A stretch of DNA of 64,000 nt from Lojkania enalia (Eukaryota; Ascomycota; Dothideomycetes; Pleosporales), in assembly GCA_010094045.1 (NCBI GenBank), contig ML986626.1:1-64000 (forward strand), in the 5' to 3' direction. Below, in pieces: positions 33,883-44,811 of this stretch; the first letter of the stretch is position 1, and the number at the start of each line of letters is the position of its first letter. Below the pieces are notes generated by a model. It saw only the letters and a list, made by a program, of their open reading frames with translations, was not told the DNA's origin and did not search any database. The position numbers were made by a program, and so were the translations under genes.

Positions 33883-35825
33883 TCAATTATCCATGTAGGT
33901 GCCAGAATCGACACCCTCTTCTGGGAACTCCCTGCACGCTTATCAGTCTAGCTGTGGTAAAAGCGATACATTACAACTTACGGAAGAGCAACATCGAAAC
34001 GGGATTCTATAGCCTTGAGGATCTCCTCGTCCTCTTTGCTACTAACGAATGAGATGCTAAGACCTTTAGTACCAAAACGACCGGCGCGCCCCACACGGTG
34101 GAGATACGCGTCTGCGGTTTCCGGCATATCGTAGTTGATGGCGACATTGATCCGCTCCACGTCAATGCCACGGCCGAAGATGTCGGTGGAGACACAGATG
34201 CGAGTCTGGAACTCCTTGAACTCTTTGTAGCGCTTGATACTAGAAGAGTGTTAGTAAACCATGTCCAATTCAGGAGTAGCGGTTCTTAGGACATACCGTT
34301 CCTCCTGGCCAATTCCTGAGTGAACAGCAGTGCTAGGGAAGTTGCACTCGCGGAGCAACTTGTCGAGTTCCGTGCAGCGCAAGGTCGACCTCACGAAGAT
34401 GATAACCTGGTTGAACTCAAGCGTGTCAAGAAGATCGTTGAGTTTTCGGTTCTTCTCACGCTCATCGAGCTTGATGTAGAACTGCTGTAGGCCGTGTAGT
34501 GTTAGCTTCCGCTCGTCGTCCACATAGATCTCCAAGGGGTTTTGCATGAACTTCTTGCAGATGACTCGAATATCCTTAGACAGTGTAGCTGAGAACATCA
34601 TGACCTGCTTATGACTTGGTGTAGCCTTAAAGATGGACTGGACGTCATGACGCATATCTAAGACTTGTAATCAGTACGAATAGATCAGCTCCTTTTGAAT
34701 GGACTCACCTGGTTGGTCAAGCATCTTGTCACACTCATCCAAGACGAAATGCTTGAGGTTGGCAAGCCTAAGCTTCTTATCGCGAACAAGGGCGTGAATA
34801 CGACCTGGGGTTCCGACAATAATGTGTGGATGGGTCTCTTTGTTTGACAGAATATCGATATCCTTCTGAACTGGAGTACCGCCGTAAAAGACTGAGACCT
34901 TGACATCTGGGAGGAATTTGGCAAAGCGAGCGTATTCGTTCTTGATCTGATACGCCAACTCACGGGTATGACACATGACAAGAATCGTCGCGACTCCGGG
35001 TTCTGGTTTCTCTTCCATCTGCTGGAGAGTGGCGAGCACGAAAACCGCGGTCTTACCAAGACCGGACTTGGCCTGACACAAGACATCGTTGCCGAGTATA
35101 GCTTGCGGGATCGTGACTTGCTGGACTGGAATAGAATGGCCATGTCAGAAATGTATCAAAACGTTCGGGTACGAAGTGAAGGGAGGGGAGCGTCCGTCCA
35201 TCGTCCGTCTAGGCGATTGCATCGTAAAACAAAGAAAACTCCAAAAACAAAAAACTCCAATCTTCAATCGTGAAGCCCTAAACATCCCCATCTTGTGTCG
35301 CCGCAAACAGAACAGGCAGGAACAGGGGCATCATCTTTTACGCCGAGCGAATAAATCTATCAAAAATCAACAGGACATGGGAAGCACAAGACCGACGCGG
35401 TCGCAGTTGCTACAAAAACCGTGAATGGGTTACCCAAAGCATCTCTTTGTTTGCGGCGACTACAAACGACATTTCTAGGTATTGCGCTCGTGCGGGAGAG
35501 GGGGGTTTATTGTCGGGGACCGATATCGCACCGGTGCGGAGATGGACGGACGCTTTGAGGTGGAACGCTGAGGGGAATTATTAGACTAACCCTCGGATGG
35601 ATGTTCGAAGCCACAGTCCGTGATTGCTCTAACAAGCTCGTCTTTCAGGAGGAAGTCGCGAAATCCCGTGGAGTGGATCCCGACATAGCTGCCCTTCTTA
35701 TCGCCTACGACGCCACCAACGGTGAGCTCGTTCTTGGGAGCCGCAGTAGCACTGCCGTTTGCCGGGGCCTCGGGAGCGGCAATCTCCTCGTCAGAGTAAT
35801 CGATCAAGTCCTCCTCATGAGACAT
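33883..35825 (-). CDS. ATP-dependent RNA helicase SUB2/UAP56
   Basis: Five exons, 35825-35591, 35125-34709, 34657-34297, 34239-33982 and 33931-33883, encode 439 residues, the usual length for SUB2. It is a nuclear DECD-box helicase that helps U2 snRNP join the branch site and couples transcription to mRNA export in the TREX complex. Visible motifs: [15 protein letters not shown] and the Q-motif region, Walker A AKSGLGKT (97-104), PGRIHAL, DECD (208-211, which separates SUB2 from the DEAD group), [20 protein letters not shown] and [15 protein letters not shown]. The last exon adds only [16 protein letters not shown]. Intron 1 is long (465 bp), as in other filamentous fungi where this gene may be regulated through splicing; that is an inference. 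The 5' end faces the Rpr2-type gene across 443 bp. Confidence 0.97.
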
Positions 35826-36268
35826 GATGATATCGGTATTGGAAGATGGATGGTGAAGCTGTAACAGGTTCGCGGAACGACGTGGAACGACGTGGAAGCC
35901 GTTAACAAGGCTGCAAACAAGCTGAAATGCGGTCGAAGTGCTGGCCGCTGGTAGGCGGTTACGCGCCTATTCAGAAAAGAAGATTAGTTTTATTCTCACA
36001 GCCCACAGAGGAAGTAGGGGCAATGTGTTGGGGATGTGATTGCGTTAGGTGATGCGGTCACGGGTGGGGTGGTGGAGGTGTAGAAGCAGAGGGAGACGGT
36101 GATGTAGAAACTTAAGCTGCGCACGGCGCCAAGGCCACTAGCGAGTAGTCGCTATCCGGAATAAGCAAGGCGCATCCTGCAAACGCAAACAGACGACCAG
36201 GCCTAACTGTTCCAAAGCCTATTCACTCGGACAGAACAGAAGGAAACGGCAATAAGAATTCCTATAAA
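35826..36268. promoter_or_regulatory. shared divergent promoter region of SUB2 and the Rpr2-type gene
   Basis: 443 bp lie between the start codons of SUB2 (-) and the Rpr2-type gene (+). With no other gene between, both promoters and 5' UTRs must fit here or within their transcribed leaders. I see no unambiguous TATA box. Two copies of a ggaacgacgtgg-like sequence occur back to back at about 35874-35893. Co-regulation of the two RNA-processing genes is possible but not shown. Confidence 0.5.
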
Positions 36269-36847
36269 ATGGCGAAAGACAAAATCGGAAAGAGCATTAC
36301 GAACAAACACCTCCACGCTCGGACCACGTTTCTATACCAGGCCGCCACCTACTTGACGCTGCAAGCAAGCTCAGATACTGCAAAGGCGGATGATACTTCA
36401 GAAAAAGCATCTAAGCGAGGACACTCCGGTCTTGCACTACAGTTAGTATCTCATCTTCGAACAGTGTCTCTGAAAGGGCAAACCCGACTTTCTGCGAAAT
36501 TGAAACGTTCCATGTGCAAGGCGTGCAATTCCATTCTCGTACTTGGACGAACTTCGACATGTTCCGTGGAGAATGGGAGCAAAGACGGTAAAAAGCCTTG
36601 GGCAGATGTAATGGTGGTAGAGTGCAATATGTGTGGGAGTAGAAAGCGCTATCCTGTAGGAGCAGTACGACAGAACAGGAAAACGTATCGTGCCCTGAAG
36701 AAACATTCTGATCCAGCAATGATAGACCCTGTGGACGCCAAGCAACCAAGCTCACCAGCTGTCCGGTCTACGACAGATCAGGATCCTACCTCAACTCAAT
36801 CTACCTTGAATACCATTCAAGGTATATCTACTACGTCAACGTGTTAA
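36269..36847 (+). CDS. RNase P/MRP subunit, Rpr2/Rpp21/SNM1 family
   Basis: A single 192-residue exon. It has the Rpr2 domain: a basic N-terminal helix (KSITNKHLHARTTFLYQAATYL), a helix ending LSAKLKRSMCKACN, and the zinc ribbon C-K-A-C ... VECNMCGSRKRYPVG, with two CxxC pairs. In S. cerevisiae the family consists of Rpr2 (RNase P) and Snm1 (RNase MRP), and in humans Rpp21; these small subunits bind the catalytic RNA in the nucleus and nucleolus and take part in tRNA 5' processing or rRNA processing. I cannot tell which of the two particles this one belongs to. A Ser/Thr-rich tail follows the domain. ATG 36269 is preceded by AAA. It is divergent from SUB2. Confidence 0.9.
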   Translation: MAKDKIGKSITNKHLHARTTFLYQAATYLTLQASSDTAKADDTSEKASKRGHSGLALQLVSHLRTVSLKGQTRLSAKLKRSMCKACNSILVLGRTSTCSVENGSKDGKKPWADVMVVECNMCGSRKRYPVGAVRQNRKTYRALKKHSDPAMIDPVDAKQPSSPAVRSTTDQDPTSTQSTLNTIQGISTTSTC

Positions 36848-38148
36848 GGTTAAATGCCTAAGCGAGTTCAAAAAACCATTGTGAGTAATCGGCGTAGTAA
36901 TTTTATCTTCCTCTTTATGTATATTTGACTAACCAATATTTATTTAATATAGCAAAGGAGATATCCTTTACCAACTCTGTGCTTTAAACCCTCTCAGGAA
37001 ACGTTATATTCGTCGCTTCGTAAATCGTTTGGATCATGAGCACGGAAACGTATATTCGCGCGCCAATATCCTCGCTAAGAAAGTCCGACTTCATTAACCA
37101 ACCTAGAATTCTGAAGGCTCTTCACTAGCAATTTTCAGAATTTCCCCTTAGCCAGGATTCGTAGTAAGGTATTGCGCTTTGCCAGCTGGTCCTCATAGCC
37201 AAGATTGAGTGAAGCTTTACGGAGTATAGTAGCGTCTCCGAAAACATAGGAATGAGGTTGCACTGCGGCAAGGCCCAACGCCCTTTGTGGGGTACGGACG
37301 GATAGCAGCTTTTAAAGTTCTATCATTCCTTTCTATGATAACAGTTTCGCCAAAATCGAAGTTAGGCAGATCAGTTTTCGATTCTTCAATTTAATTCCTA
37401 GCTAAGCTTTGGAGAGCTAGACTTTTACTCTGAGATGACGTTCAGAGTCTTGCATTCATATTGCCAAAAGTAGAATAGATTAAGGCTGTGGTTAATTTGC
37501 TGTGTAGTGGATTCAGCTATTAAAGGGGCTGTTATGGTAAGTAGTGATCCTTGGCTCCCGTTCGTGTCTCGTTTGATTTTATAGGTATAGAACGTCCGAC
37601 AAAGGCATTAAGTTCTTGTTCTTTTGGATGGTTGAGAGGCCAGGAAAGGAATTTTTCTTTTCTCGAAGACTCTTTATTTCTATACACTCTTGAAGTGAGG
37701 CAGCGGTTCCTGAAGCTCCTTCCTGTTTGTTTCGGAGCCTTCTTCATCTCACAACAATAGTGTGGACCCCAGCTCAATTGGCCGTGCCGCAACATGTCCT
37801 TCACTTGCATTCTTTCACTCAACGTGCCTAGTGATTCTAGCATATTCCGCCCGCTTCGGCAACCGAGCTCCGTTACTGTGGAAGCGCCGCTGTGATGTAG
37901 GGGCCCGTGCATGTGCGTGTGCCCCTTCCCTTCCTTTCCCTTCTCCTCTCTTGCATCTGCTTCTTCTAAAGCTCAATCTACACCATCTCACTAGAATATT
38001 AAACCCAATATAGCCCCTGAACCTACGCGGAACTAGTTAAATCCTACAACAGGCCGTCCCCCGAGAGGGCCAGGCCTCTCGACCTACGGTCCGTTTGATA
38101 ACACCCCTACGGCAACTTCTATTGCCACCTCGAACAAATATCTCCAAA
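36848..38148. other. intergenic; possible small spliced ORF at its left end
   Basis: A 1.3-kb region between the Rpr2-type stop and the zinc-finger gene start. At 36855-37040 there is an ATG-initiated frame with a good intron (gtgagt ... gactaacc ... atatag); it could be a small gene or a 3' UTR intron of the preceding gene (see findings). Further right I see only unsupported ORFs. Confidence 0.45.
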
Positions 38149-40422
38149 ATGGTCGGGCCCATGAAACGGAAGTTCCATTGCGGAATGTGTGAGATGACTT
38201 TCGTCGAAAAGTTCGAACTCCAACAGCATGTGGCCAACCACTCCGAAACTCGACAATCGTGGAAGTGTGGAACGTGCAACAGGGGATTCGATGACGAGCT
38301 TGCACTCGATCGACATCAACTGCAAATTGGGCATGGCCCAGCAAACAGACACCAGTGCCCTCGTTGTCCTAAGACGTTTCCGACCCCGCAAGCTCTGGAC
38401 AATCACCGGAAGTTTCCCTCCCGTTGCGCCGATGCCTTTAGCAAAACGTATCCTCATAAGGAGCGTCCAGTGAAGCGTCTGAACGACCCTACAGAAGAAG
38501 ACAATTCTGTACTCGACTACGGACTGCCGGCACCTACTTATAGCACCTCGCTCGCCCCTGAAACAGACATGCTTCGAAACGCTGAATCGTCACCAGATCC
38601 ACCTAGCACGACTAGCAACGGAGAGTATTGTGCAATCTGTAAGAAGCCGTTTCCGAGTTTAGCTCGATACAACAATCATTTCCTAGGTTGTAGGCCGCCT
38701 CGACCTGTCCAGCCGCTTACGACCATCCCAGGTTCGCCGACGGTCGCCCAGATACCAGTCGTGACCGTCTCAATCACTCCACCAGCTAACTCCAGGCCAA
38801 TCGAAACCGTTCCAATTCCAGCACCACTAGAATCTCAAACTGCCGCCGTCCAGGGACAATCTTGCCTTGTAGTAAAATCTCTCGAAACCCCTATCAATGA
38901 CGGCTCTACTTTTGGGCAGTCCACTTCACAGGCAAAGAGTGGAGGGGAAACCCGAGTCATCGGTCAAGACCCTGCAGTAAACATACTACACCTTGCTACA
39001 CCAAAAGACCTAGATACCGCCAACACCACTCAGATCCCTCCTGCTAAGGCGCAAGACGCAATACTACCGAAATCCAGGAGTCAGTCACGCGAATCACTTG
39101 CAGAAACGTCCAAGCCGTCGCCGTCCCCAACGAAAGTTGCGAAATCAACAATATCTCCAACTATTCTATCGGCGCCGTTTAAGGGTCCAAAGCCGCATAA
39201 TATCCACACCCCGAACGAGCACAAATGTAATATTGGGGGCTGTCCTGCCGTATTTAGATCTGAACTTGGCCTAAAGACCCATCAGAAAGATGCCCATGAT
39301 ATTGGAGGGAAGGGTCTAGATTTGATGGGAGCCGATGTTTGGATGCTATCAAACCGAGAACAAAATAGACTGAAGAGCCTTGGGGTATTCCCGCAATCAA
39401 GTGTTGGGCGGGGTGCAGCCCGCGGACGGGCCAGGGCTGGTCGAGGTCGCGCTCCGTCCCAGGGTCCACCGCTACCAGTGGCCTCCGAGTTTCCAGAAGT
39501 TTTCCCGGTTGTTGTGTCAGGTTTGGAAGAGATACAGCAAGCAGAAACCATCTGCGGACAGATACTTCGCCTTGTTCTCCAGTCCGACTTCTTCATTAAT
39601 CATGATGGCTCTATTACCCATGATGGTATTAACTGGATGCGCATTGAGGTGGCAAAACAGAGTGAGGTAATAGGTTTGTTTGATAGGCTTTGTCACCTAC
39701 CAAGACCACTTCAAATGACGGAGTACTTCCCAGCGCCGCGAACGTTCAGAAATGAATATCAGATTCTATATCCAATTGCTGATTTTACACACTCCCCCGA
39801 ATCCGGCAATTCAAAATGTCTTCCTGTCGTGACACTTGCTTGTAGCAAGATTCTCTTGGCAAACGGGTTGCGGGAAGTTGTTAAAATTGCAGCAATTGAC
39901 GTCTTGACATGTCGAATCCTGATGAACTACCTTGTCTGCACCAACCCAAAAGTAGCAGTCAGGGATTGGCGTACGCCGTCTACCGGACTGAGCAGTTTCG
40001 GCGACATGGAACTTGCCCGCAGGGATGGTTATAAGGTTTTGAAGGGTTGGAAGGCTGCGAAGGCGGCCCTCTACAAATTTATCGATAAGAACACGATCAT
40101 TCTAGGCTACAATCTCCGCGCCGACTTAGATGCCCTTCGAATGATCCATGGACGAGGTGTTGATATTGCCAAGGCCGTGGAGAAAGCAGCCAATGGCCCT
40201 CTTTCAAAAATGCAGCTGAGTCTGGAGAGTCTCTGTCGAGACTTTCCAGTCCCGTCTGTCACTTTGACTACCCATCCTCACTTTGGCCGCGACTGTCTTC
40301 AAAATGCATTCGCTGTGAGGCAATTCGGACTATGGATGCTGAAAAACGACGATAAGTTCAAAATATGGGCTCGCCAGCAGTCCTTGGACTATCAGCGTAT
40401 TGCGCCTTCAGTGAAACCTTGA
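38149..40422 (+). CDS. C2H2 zinc-finger protein with degenerate REX/RNase-H-like exonuclease domain
   Basis: One uninterrupted exon of 757 residues; ATG 38149 (aaaATGG) is the first in-frame ATG. Five C2H2-type fingers are visible: FHCGMCEMTF (C11, C14, H27, H31), WKCGTCNRGF, HQCPRCPKTF, EYCAICKKPF and, at the end of a long Pro/Ser/Thr linker, HKCNIGGCPAVF. After an Arg/Gly-rich RGAARGRARAGRGRAP segment, residues about 555-740 resemble the RNase H fold of REX4/REXO1-like 3'-5' exonucleases found in many such fungal proteins (AAIDVLTCRIL, GWKAAKAALYKFID, GYNLRADLDALRMIHGR, SLESLCRDF). The family's acidic and His residues are mostly missing: LACS (A564, S566) stands where LDCE is expected, and RDCLQN (R714, N719) where HDCLED is expected. 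RNA or DNA binding without catalysis is the likeliest role. Confidence 0.82.
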   Translation: MVGPMKRKFHCGMCEMTFVEKFELQQHVANHSETRQSWKCGTCNRGFDDELALDRHQLQIGHGPANRHQCPRCPKTFPTPQALDNHRKFPSRCADAFSKTYPHKERPVKRLNDPTEEDNSVLDYGLPAPTYSTSLAPETDMLRNAESSPDPPSTTSNGEYCAICKKPFPSLARYNNHFLGCRPPRPVQPLTTIPGSPTVAQIPVVTVSITPPANSRPIETVPIPAPLESQTAAVQGQSCLVVKSLETPINDGSTFGQSTSQAKSGGETRVIGQDPAVNILHLATPKDLDTANTTQIPPAKAQDAILPKSRSQSRESLAETSKPSPSPTKVAKSTISPTILSAPFKGPKPHNIHTPNEHKCNIGGCPAVFRSELGLKTHQKDAHDIGGKGLDLMGADVWMLSNREQNRLKSLGVFPQSSVGRGAARGRARAGRGRAPSQGPPLPVASEFPEVFPVVVSGLEEIQQAETICGQILRLVLQSDFFINHDGSITHDGINWMRIEVAKQSEVIGLFDRLCHLPRPLQMTEYFPAPRTFRNEYQILYPIADFTHSPESGNSKCLPVVTLACSKILLANGLREVVKIAAIDVLTCRILMNYLVCTNPKVAVRDWRTPSTGLSSFGDMELARRDGYKVLKGWKAAKAALYKFIDKNTIILGYNLRADLDALRMIHGRGVDIAKAVEKAANGPLSKMQLSLESLCRDFPVPSVTLTTHPHFGRDCLQNAFAVRQFGLWMLKNDDKFKIWARQQSLDYQRIAPSVKP

Positions 40423-42130
40423 GAATCCTTTGCTATACACAATACCGCGCGAATGAAAACAACGTACAGGCTATCGAATGTAAGGCACATGAGACGGGGT
40501 ACGATGCATTGATAGGCGAATAGGAATGTCAAGGCCATTAAGATCAGGAGACCAGATAAGTAGGTGACAAAGGCACGATGACAATCTGCACAGTAGTAAT
40601 CTTAGGAGCCTGCAAAAAGGAATCTAAGCCTAGTAGCTCCTGTAGTTAGCTGTAATGAAGATACTTTACCCCACCCAAAATATGCATTTATGTGTAGTCT
40701 TTTATACCATATGACTTTTCCAGGCTACAATAGTTGATACCCGATTACTACCCAAAAATCAAGAAACTGAAGTAGATAAGCGACTGTCACCCAGCTTGAC
40801 GCATCTTATCATTTCGGTAACATTCGTATCGTATAACGCGTCTATTCCACTAGGCTCCTAAGGACCTGCCGGTCTTTAACTCCTTTTCATAATCTCGGCG
40901 TGTCTTGCTACCCGTTTGCCTACTGTTTCAAGAATCAAACGTCGGTCGCACGGACTCGCCCATTCGATAAAACAGCCAGAGCCTAGGCCTATACGGCGCC
41001 AAAGGGGCTTCACAGAAAGTGCGGCCTTGAAGGCTCAGTGTTCGTCGCATGGAAACGTGCATGGTGTAGAGATATAGTTTGTGCTTGAATTGGGAACTCT
41101 TGAGATAGCAAAAAGGGCCAGCACCTTGCGGTTGCATCGAGAGCATGACTTCGGCTACAGAGTCGGTCGGAAGGCAAAAGTGAAACAGTCGAGGCTTGGT
41201 CGAATTTTGAGATTCCGATAAGAATCCTGCCCAGCACAAGCCACAATCTACAGGGCAAGGCGATGGATTATTGCTCCGTATCTTTGCCAGGGATATCGGA
41301 AAGGCTCGTTTGCTCTGATTAGCGCACGGTGGATGGCGCAGCAAGGTAAGAGTCAAGACTCGAGAGGCATTTTCTTTCCCGGCTCAGACCAGAAACGCTA
41401 ATTAGTGATGGACTTGGCGTACGTTTTCTTGCCAGCCCGCCGTCCTCTTTGCTTGCTACTCCATGTATGTACGCTCGACGTAATCCAACACTACATGTTA
41501 CTGTTCGTTCTGATGTTAGGACCCGCGCAATAGCTGGCGACCTATCGAACTGGCGATGAGGTGCGGACCGTGACGCTCCACACGCCGGCCTTACCGGGCA
41601 CCGTCAACGCGATGAATAATCGGCGGCTTATGGAGTGTCCGACTCGGGATTAAGGGCGATCTGTTGCACTGGAGGAGCACTGGGGAACGCCGGGGTACAG
41701 GAGCAGGGCCTCGACGTCTGCAAGTTCTGCCACACGTGCCCTAGGACTCGAGAGCTGTGCACTGGAACATAGTACACGGCACACAGCGCAGCGCACAGCG
41801 AAGGGAGCGGCTTATGAAGAACGGAGTTGTTGCTTGCTCCAGCGAGGCGGGCTCACCGAGGCCTCCAATGCACCCCACGCATTCTCGTCTAATATGATTC
41901 GCGCCGTCCGATTCCCTGTGATGGCCCTAGTGCCATCCGCTTGACATGGTGGGCGGGCCTGAGCGCACCGTCGACTCCACTTTAGATATAACCTCATCCC
42001 CAACCCAGTGCACTTCAGCTGTCAGTCCACGCCTTGGTATTAAAATAAACGGGTCGCTCTAGCCTCGGGCAGCGCTCTCGCGACTCTCCAAGCTGGCGAC
42101 CAGACACTGTGGCCTACCCAGACGCCGCAT
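40423..42130. other. intergenic, no gene seen
   Basis: A 1.7-kb region between the 3' end of the zinc-finger gene and the start of the Zn2Cys6 gene. The right part should be the latter's promoter. A 142-codon minus-strand ORF at 40928-41356 has no recognisable domain. Confidence 0.55.
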
Positions 42131-44811
42131 ATGGCGGAGACCGTCGCCATTCCGTCGCCGTCGCTCTTCCTGAACTCCTCAGACCCCAGTCCTGCGCAGA
42201 CCCCCGTCGCCGGAGGCTCCAAAAGGCCGCAGCAGCAGGCCTCCAAAGATGTCTCCAGGCCATCGGACAGCAATGGCATCACGAAAAGGAAGCAGTCCAA
42301 GAGCCGCAATGGTACGCTCTCACATTCTTACTTGGTCTTATCATGGGCACGATAAGCCGTCGGAGTCCTACCCACTGTCGCGTGCTGCCGGAGTGCTTGC
42401 TTATCAGATTTTTTTTCTCATCTAGGCTGCATAACCTGTAAAGCGAAGAGGCTCAAATGCGACGAGACCAAGCCCAGCTGTCAGCAATGTGCACGCCGCA
42501 ATGTCACTTGCGGGGGCTATAAGAAGGACTTCAAATGGCGACCGTTCGAGGAGGCGAGCTTCGTCAGCAAACCGCCAGGGAAGTCGAAGAAAGGTCTGTT
42601 AGCGGCGTTTGCTTTCCTTTCCTGCTGGGGTCCTAACACACACTAGTCCCCTCCCCGCCTACTTCTGCTCCCCTACCATCACCTTCGCAAGCCGAAGACT
42701 TCGCAGCATCCGATGCATCCTATCATCCCATCGCTAATGATCACTCCCTCCACCATGCACACTTCGCTCCGCCAAGGTCACCCGGCGCCGCTGTGCATGG
42801 GCTCCCTCCGGCTTCATCTTTCATCGAATCCCCATATCCCCCCGTGGGAGACGTCTATTCCATGTCCCAGCCATCGCCATTTATAATGGCTCCGTCTGCC
42901 GTGCCCCCTGTTGACCAATTTGCCCCAGCATCAGTGGAAAGTTCTAGCAGCATGTTCGAAGCTGAAAGCGTAGACTCGAAACCCACAAAGACGACCGCGC
43001 CTTCGAGTATCTCATCTGGACAATCTCCTCGCTTGGTAGATCTCTTATTACCAGGCACCGATCTGTCTGTGCCTCCGGAAGAATACCTTGAATTTCGCTC
43101 CCAATATCCCGAGTCGTTCTATCTTGCGCCAGGAATGTCTCCGGCAGAGCACCAGGCGAGTAGGGGTTTCTCTCCCCCGCTAGGTGCGCCAGGAACGGTG
43201 GAAGAAATGGATGAAGATGATGTCGAAGACATTCCGCGTACCTTTTATCCCGATCGGTCACCCTGGGTCATTCGACTGCCTTCCCCGACACCTTCGAGCT
43301 CATCTAGCTCGTCGTCAGAATCGGTTGAATTTCCCATTCTGATGCAGCCCCAGTTCTCCACAACCTCACCGGAAATGCTGACTCGACGATTTGATCGGGA
43401 CACGTGCGGAATTCTCTCCGTCAAGGATGGACCTACGGAGAATCCATGGCGCACGCTACTTTGGCCTCTTGCACGAGATTGCCCGGCTTTGTATCATGCC
43501 ATAGCTTCAATGACATCTTTCCATCAATCAAGAGATTGTCCAGCCTTACGGATACAGGGAATTGACCATATGCGCCTGTCTGTTCGTGCTCTTGCGTCAA
43601 ACCTTAAGAATATGCGTGTCGATGCGGCCATTTCCACGACACTCGTTCTAGCCTTTTCCGAGTCTTGGGATCAGCATATCAGCACGGGAATCAATCATAT
43701 TAAAGGTGCCAAAACGATGATCCATAACGCTCTGACTCAACACAAGCGGGTGCCATTACGCGGGGACGAGTACAGCCGACTAAAATTTCTATGCAATTCT
43801 TGGATATATATTGACGTCATCGCTCGCCTTACCTCTTCAGATGACGATGAATCGGATGATTTTGATGTTGTATCCAGTGCCTTGAACGCAGGTGGTGAGA
43901 CCGATGCATCGCTCGATCCACTGATGGGTTGTGCCAGCACTCTATTCCCCATTATTGGTCGCGTAGCGAACCTTGTTAAGAAAGTTCGAAGGACTGACAG
44001 CAATGGCCCTACTATCGTCTCTCAGGCAATGACCTTGAAACATCAACTGGAGGAATGGGTGCCGCCTTCCTTTATCGAGGACCCGGAGGATGAAACAACG
44101 AGCCCTCACGATTCCATCAAGACCGCTATCGCTTATCAGTATTCTACACTGCTTTATCTCCACCAAGCCGTTCCTGAGATTCCCTCATTACCTTCGGCCG
44201 TCCTCGCCAAAAGAGTACTGTGTGAACTTGCAACAGTCCACCCTAGTTCGCGAGCCGTTATTGTGCAGATTTACCCACTTATGGCTGCCGGTTGTGAATC
44301 TATGGACGAAGACGATCGGGCATGGGTGCAAGACCGGTGGGATTCAATGGCAGTGAGGATGAAGTTGGGTATTATAGAGAAGAGTCTTGAGGTTACCAAA
44401 GAAGTTTGGAACCGCCGCGATGCATACACAGCGGAGACAATTGCGAACGGTTATGAATGCAACGGTAGTGTCTCTCCAATATCCCTAAAACGAGATTTCA
44501 CCTCCATTTCCGAAGAGGTCGACCTAAATGATCCATTCTCGTGGCTTGAGGGTGGCAACAAACGAAGGGCTCTTAGCATTCCTTCGCTGTTTGACTCTCC
44601 TCAAGCGACGACAATCAAATATGAACGAAAGGATAGCAATCGACGAGTAGAGAGAGAGACGGAATTACTCGACCCAGAGTTCACGGTCAGGGGGCGCTTG
44701 CACTGGCTGGGAGTCATGAAGGACTGGGGATGGGAAGGTGAGTAGTGGGTATTTATTTATTTATTTATTTATAAAGAATGCTTGCTAACTGTCAAAGTCT
44801 TGCTGGGATAA
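42131..44811 (+). CDS. Zn2Cys6 transcription factor, ARCA-like
   Basis: Four exons, 42131-42311, 42426-42593, 42647-44737 and 44798-44811, encode 817 residues. A basic RKQSKSRNG leads into the zinc cluster CITCKAKRLKCDETKPSCQQC ... C (Cys 62, 65, 72, 79, 82, 89), then GGYKKDFKWRPFEE, a motif typical of a large group of ascomycete regulators. A Pro/Ser-rich linker follows, then a fungal transcription factor domain from about residue 330, opening YHAIASMTSFHQSRDCPALR. The last exon is only 14 bp: donor gtgagt at 44738, branch gctaact, acceptor caaag, giving the ending WGWEVLLG that is common in this family. Without that splice the frame ends three codons later as WGWEGE, so the final residues depend on this intron. 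Target genes are unknown; nuclear location is expected. Confidence 0.87.
44751..44773. repeat. (ATTT)n tetranucleotide repeat in terminal intron
   Basis: Five to six ATTT units lie inside the last intron of the Zn2Cys6 gene, shortly after its donor. Confidence 0.9.
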
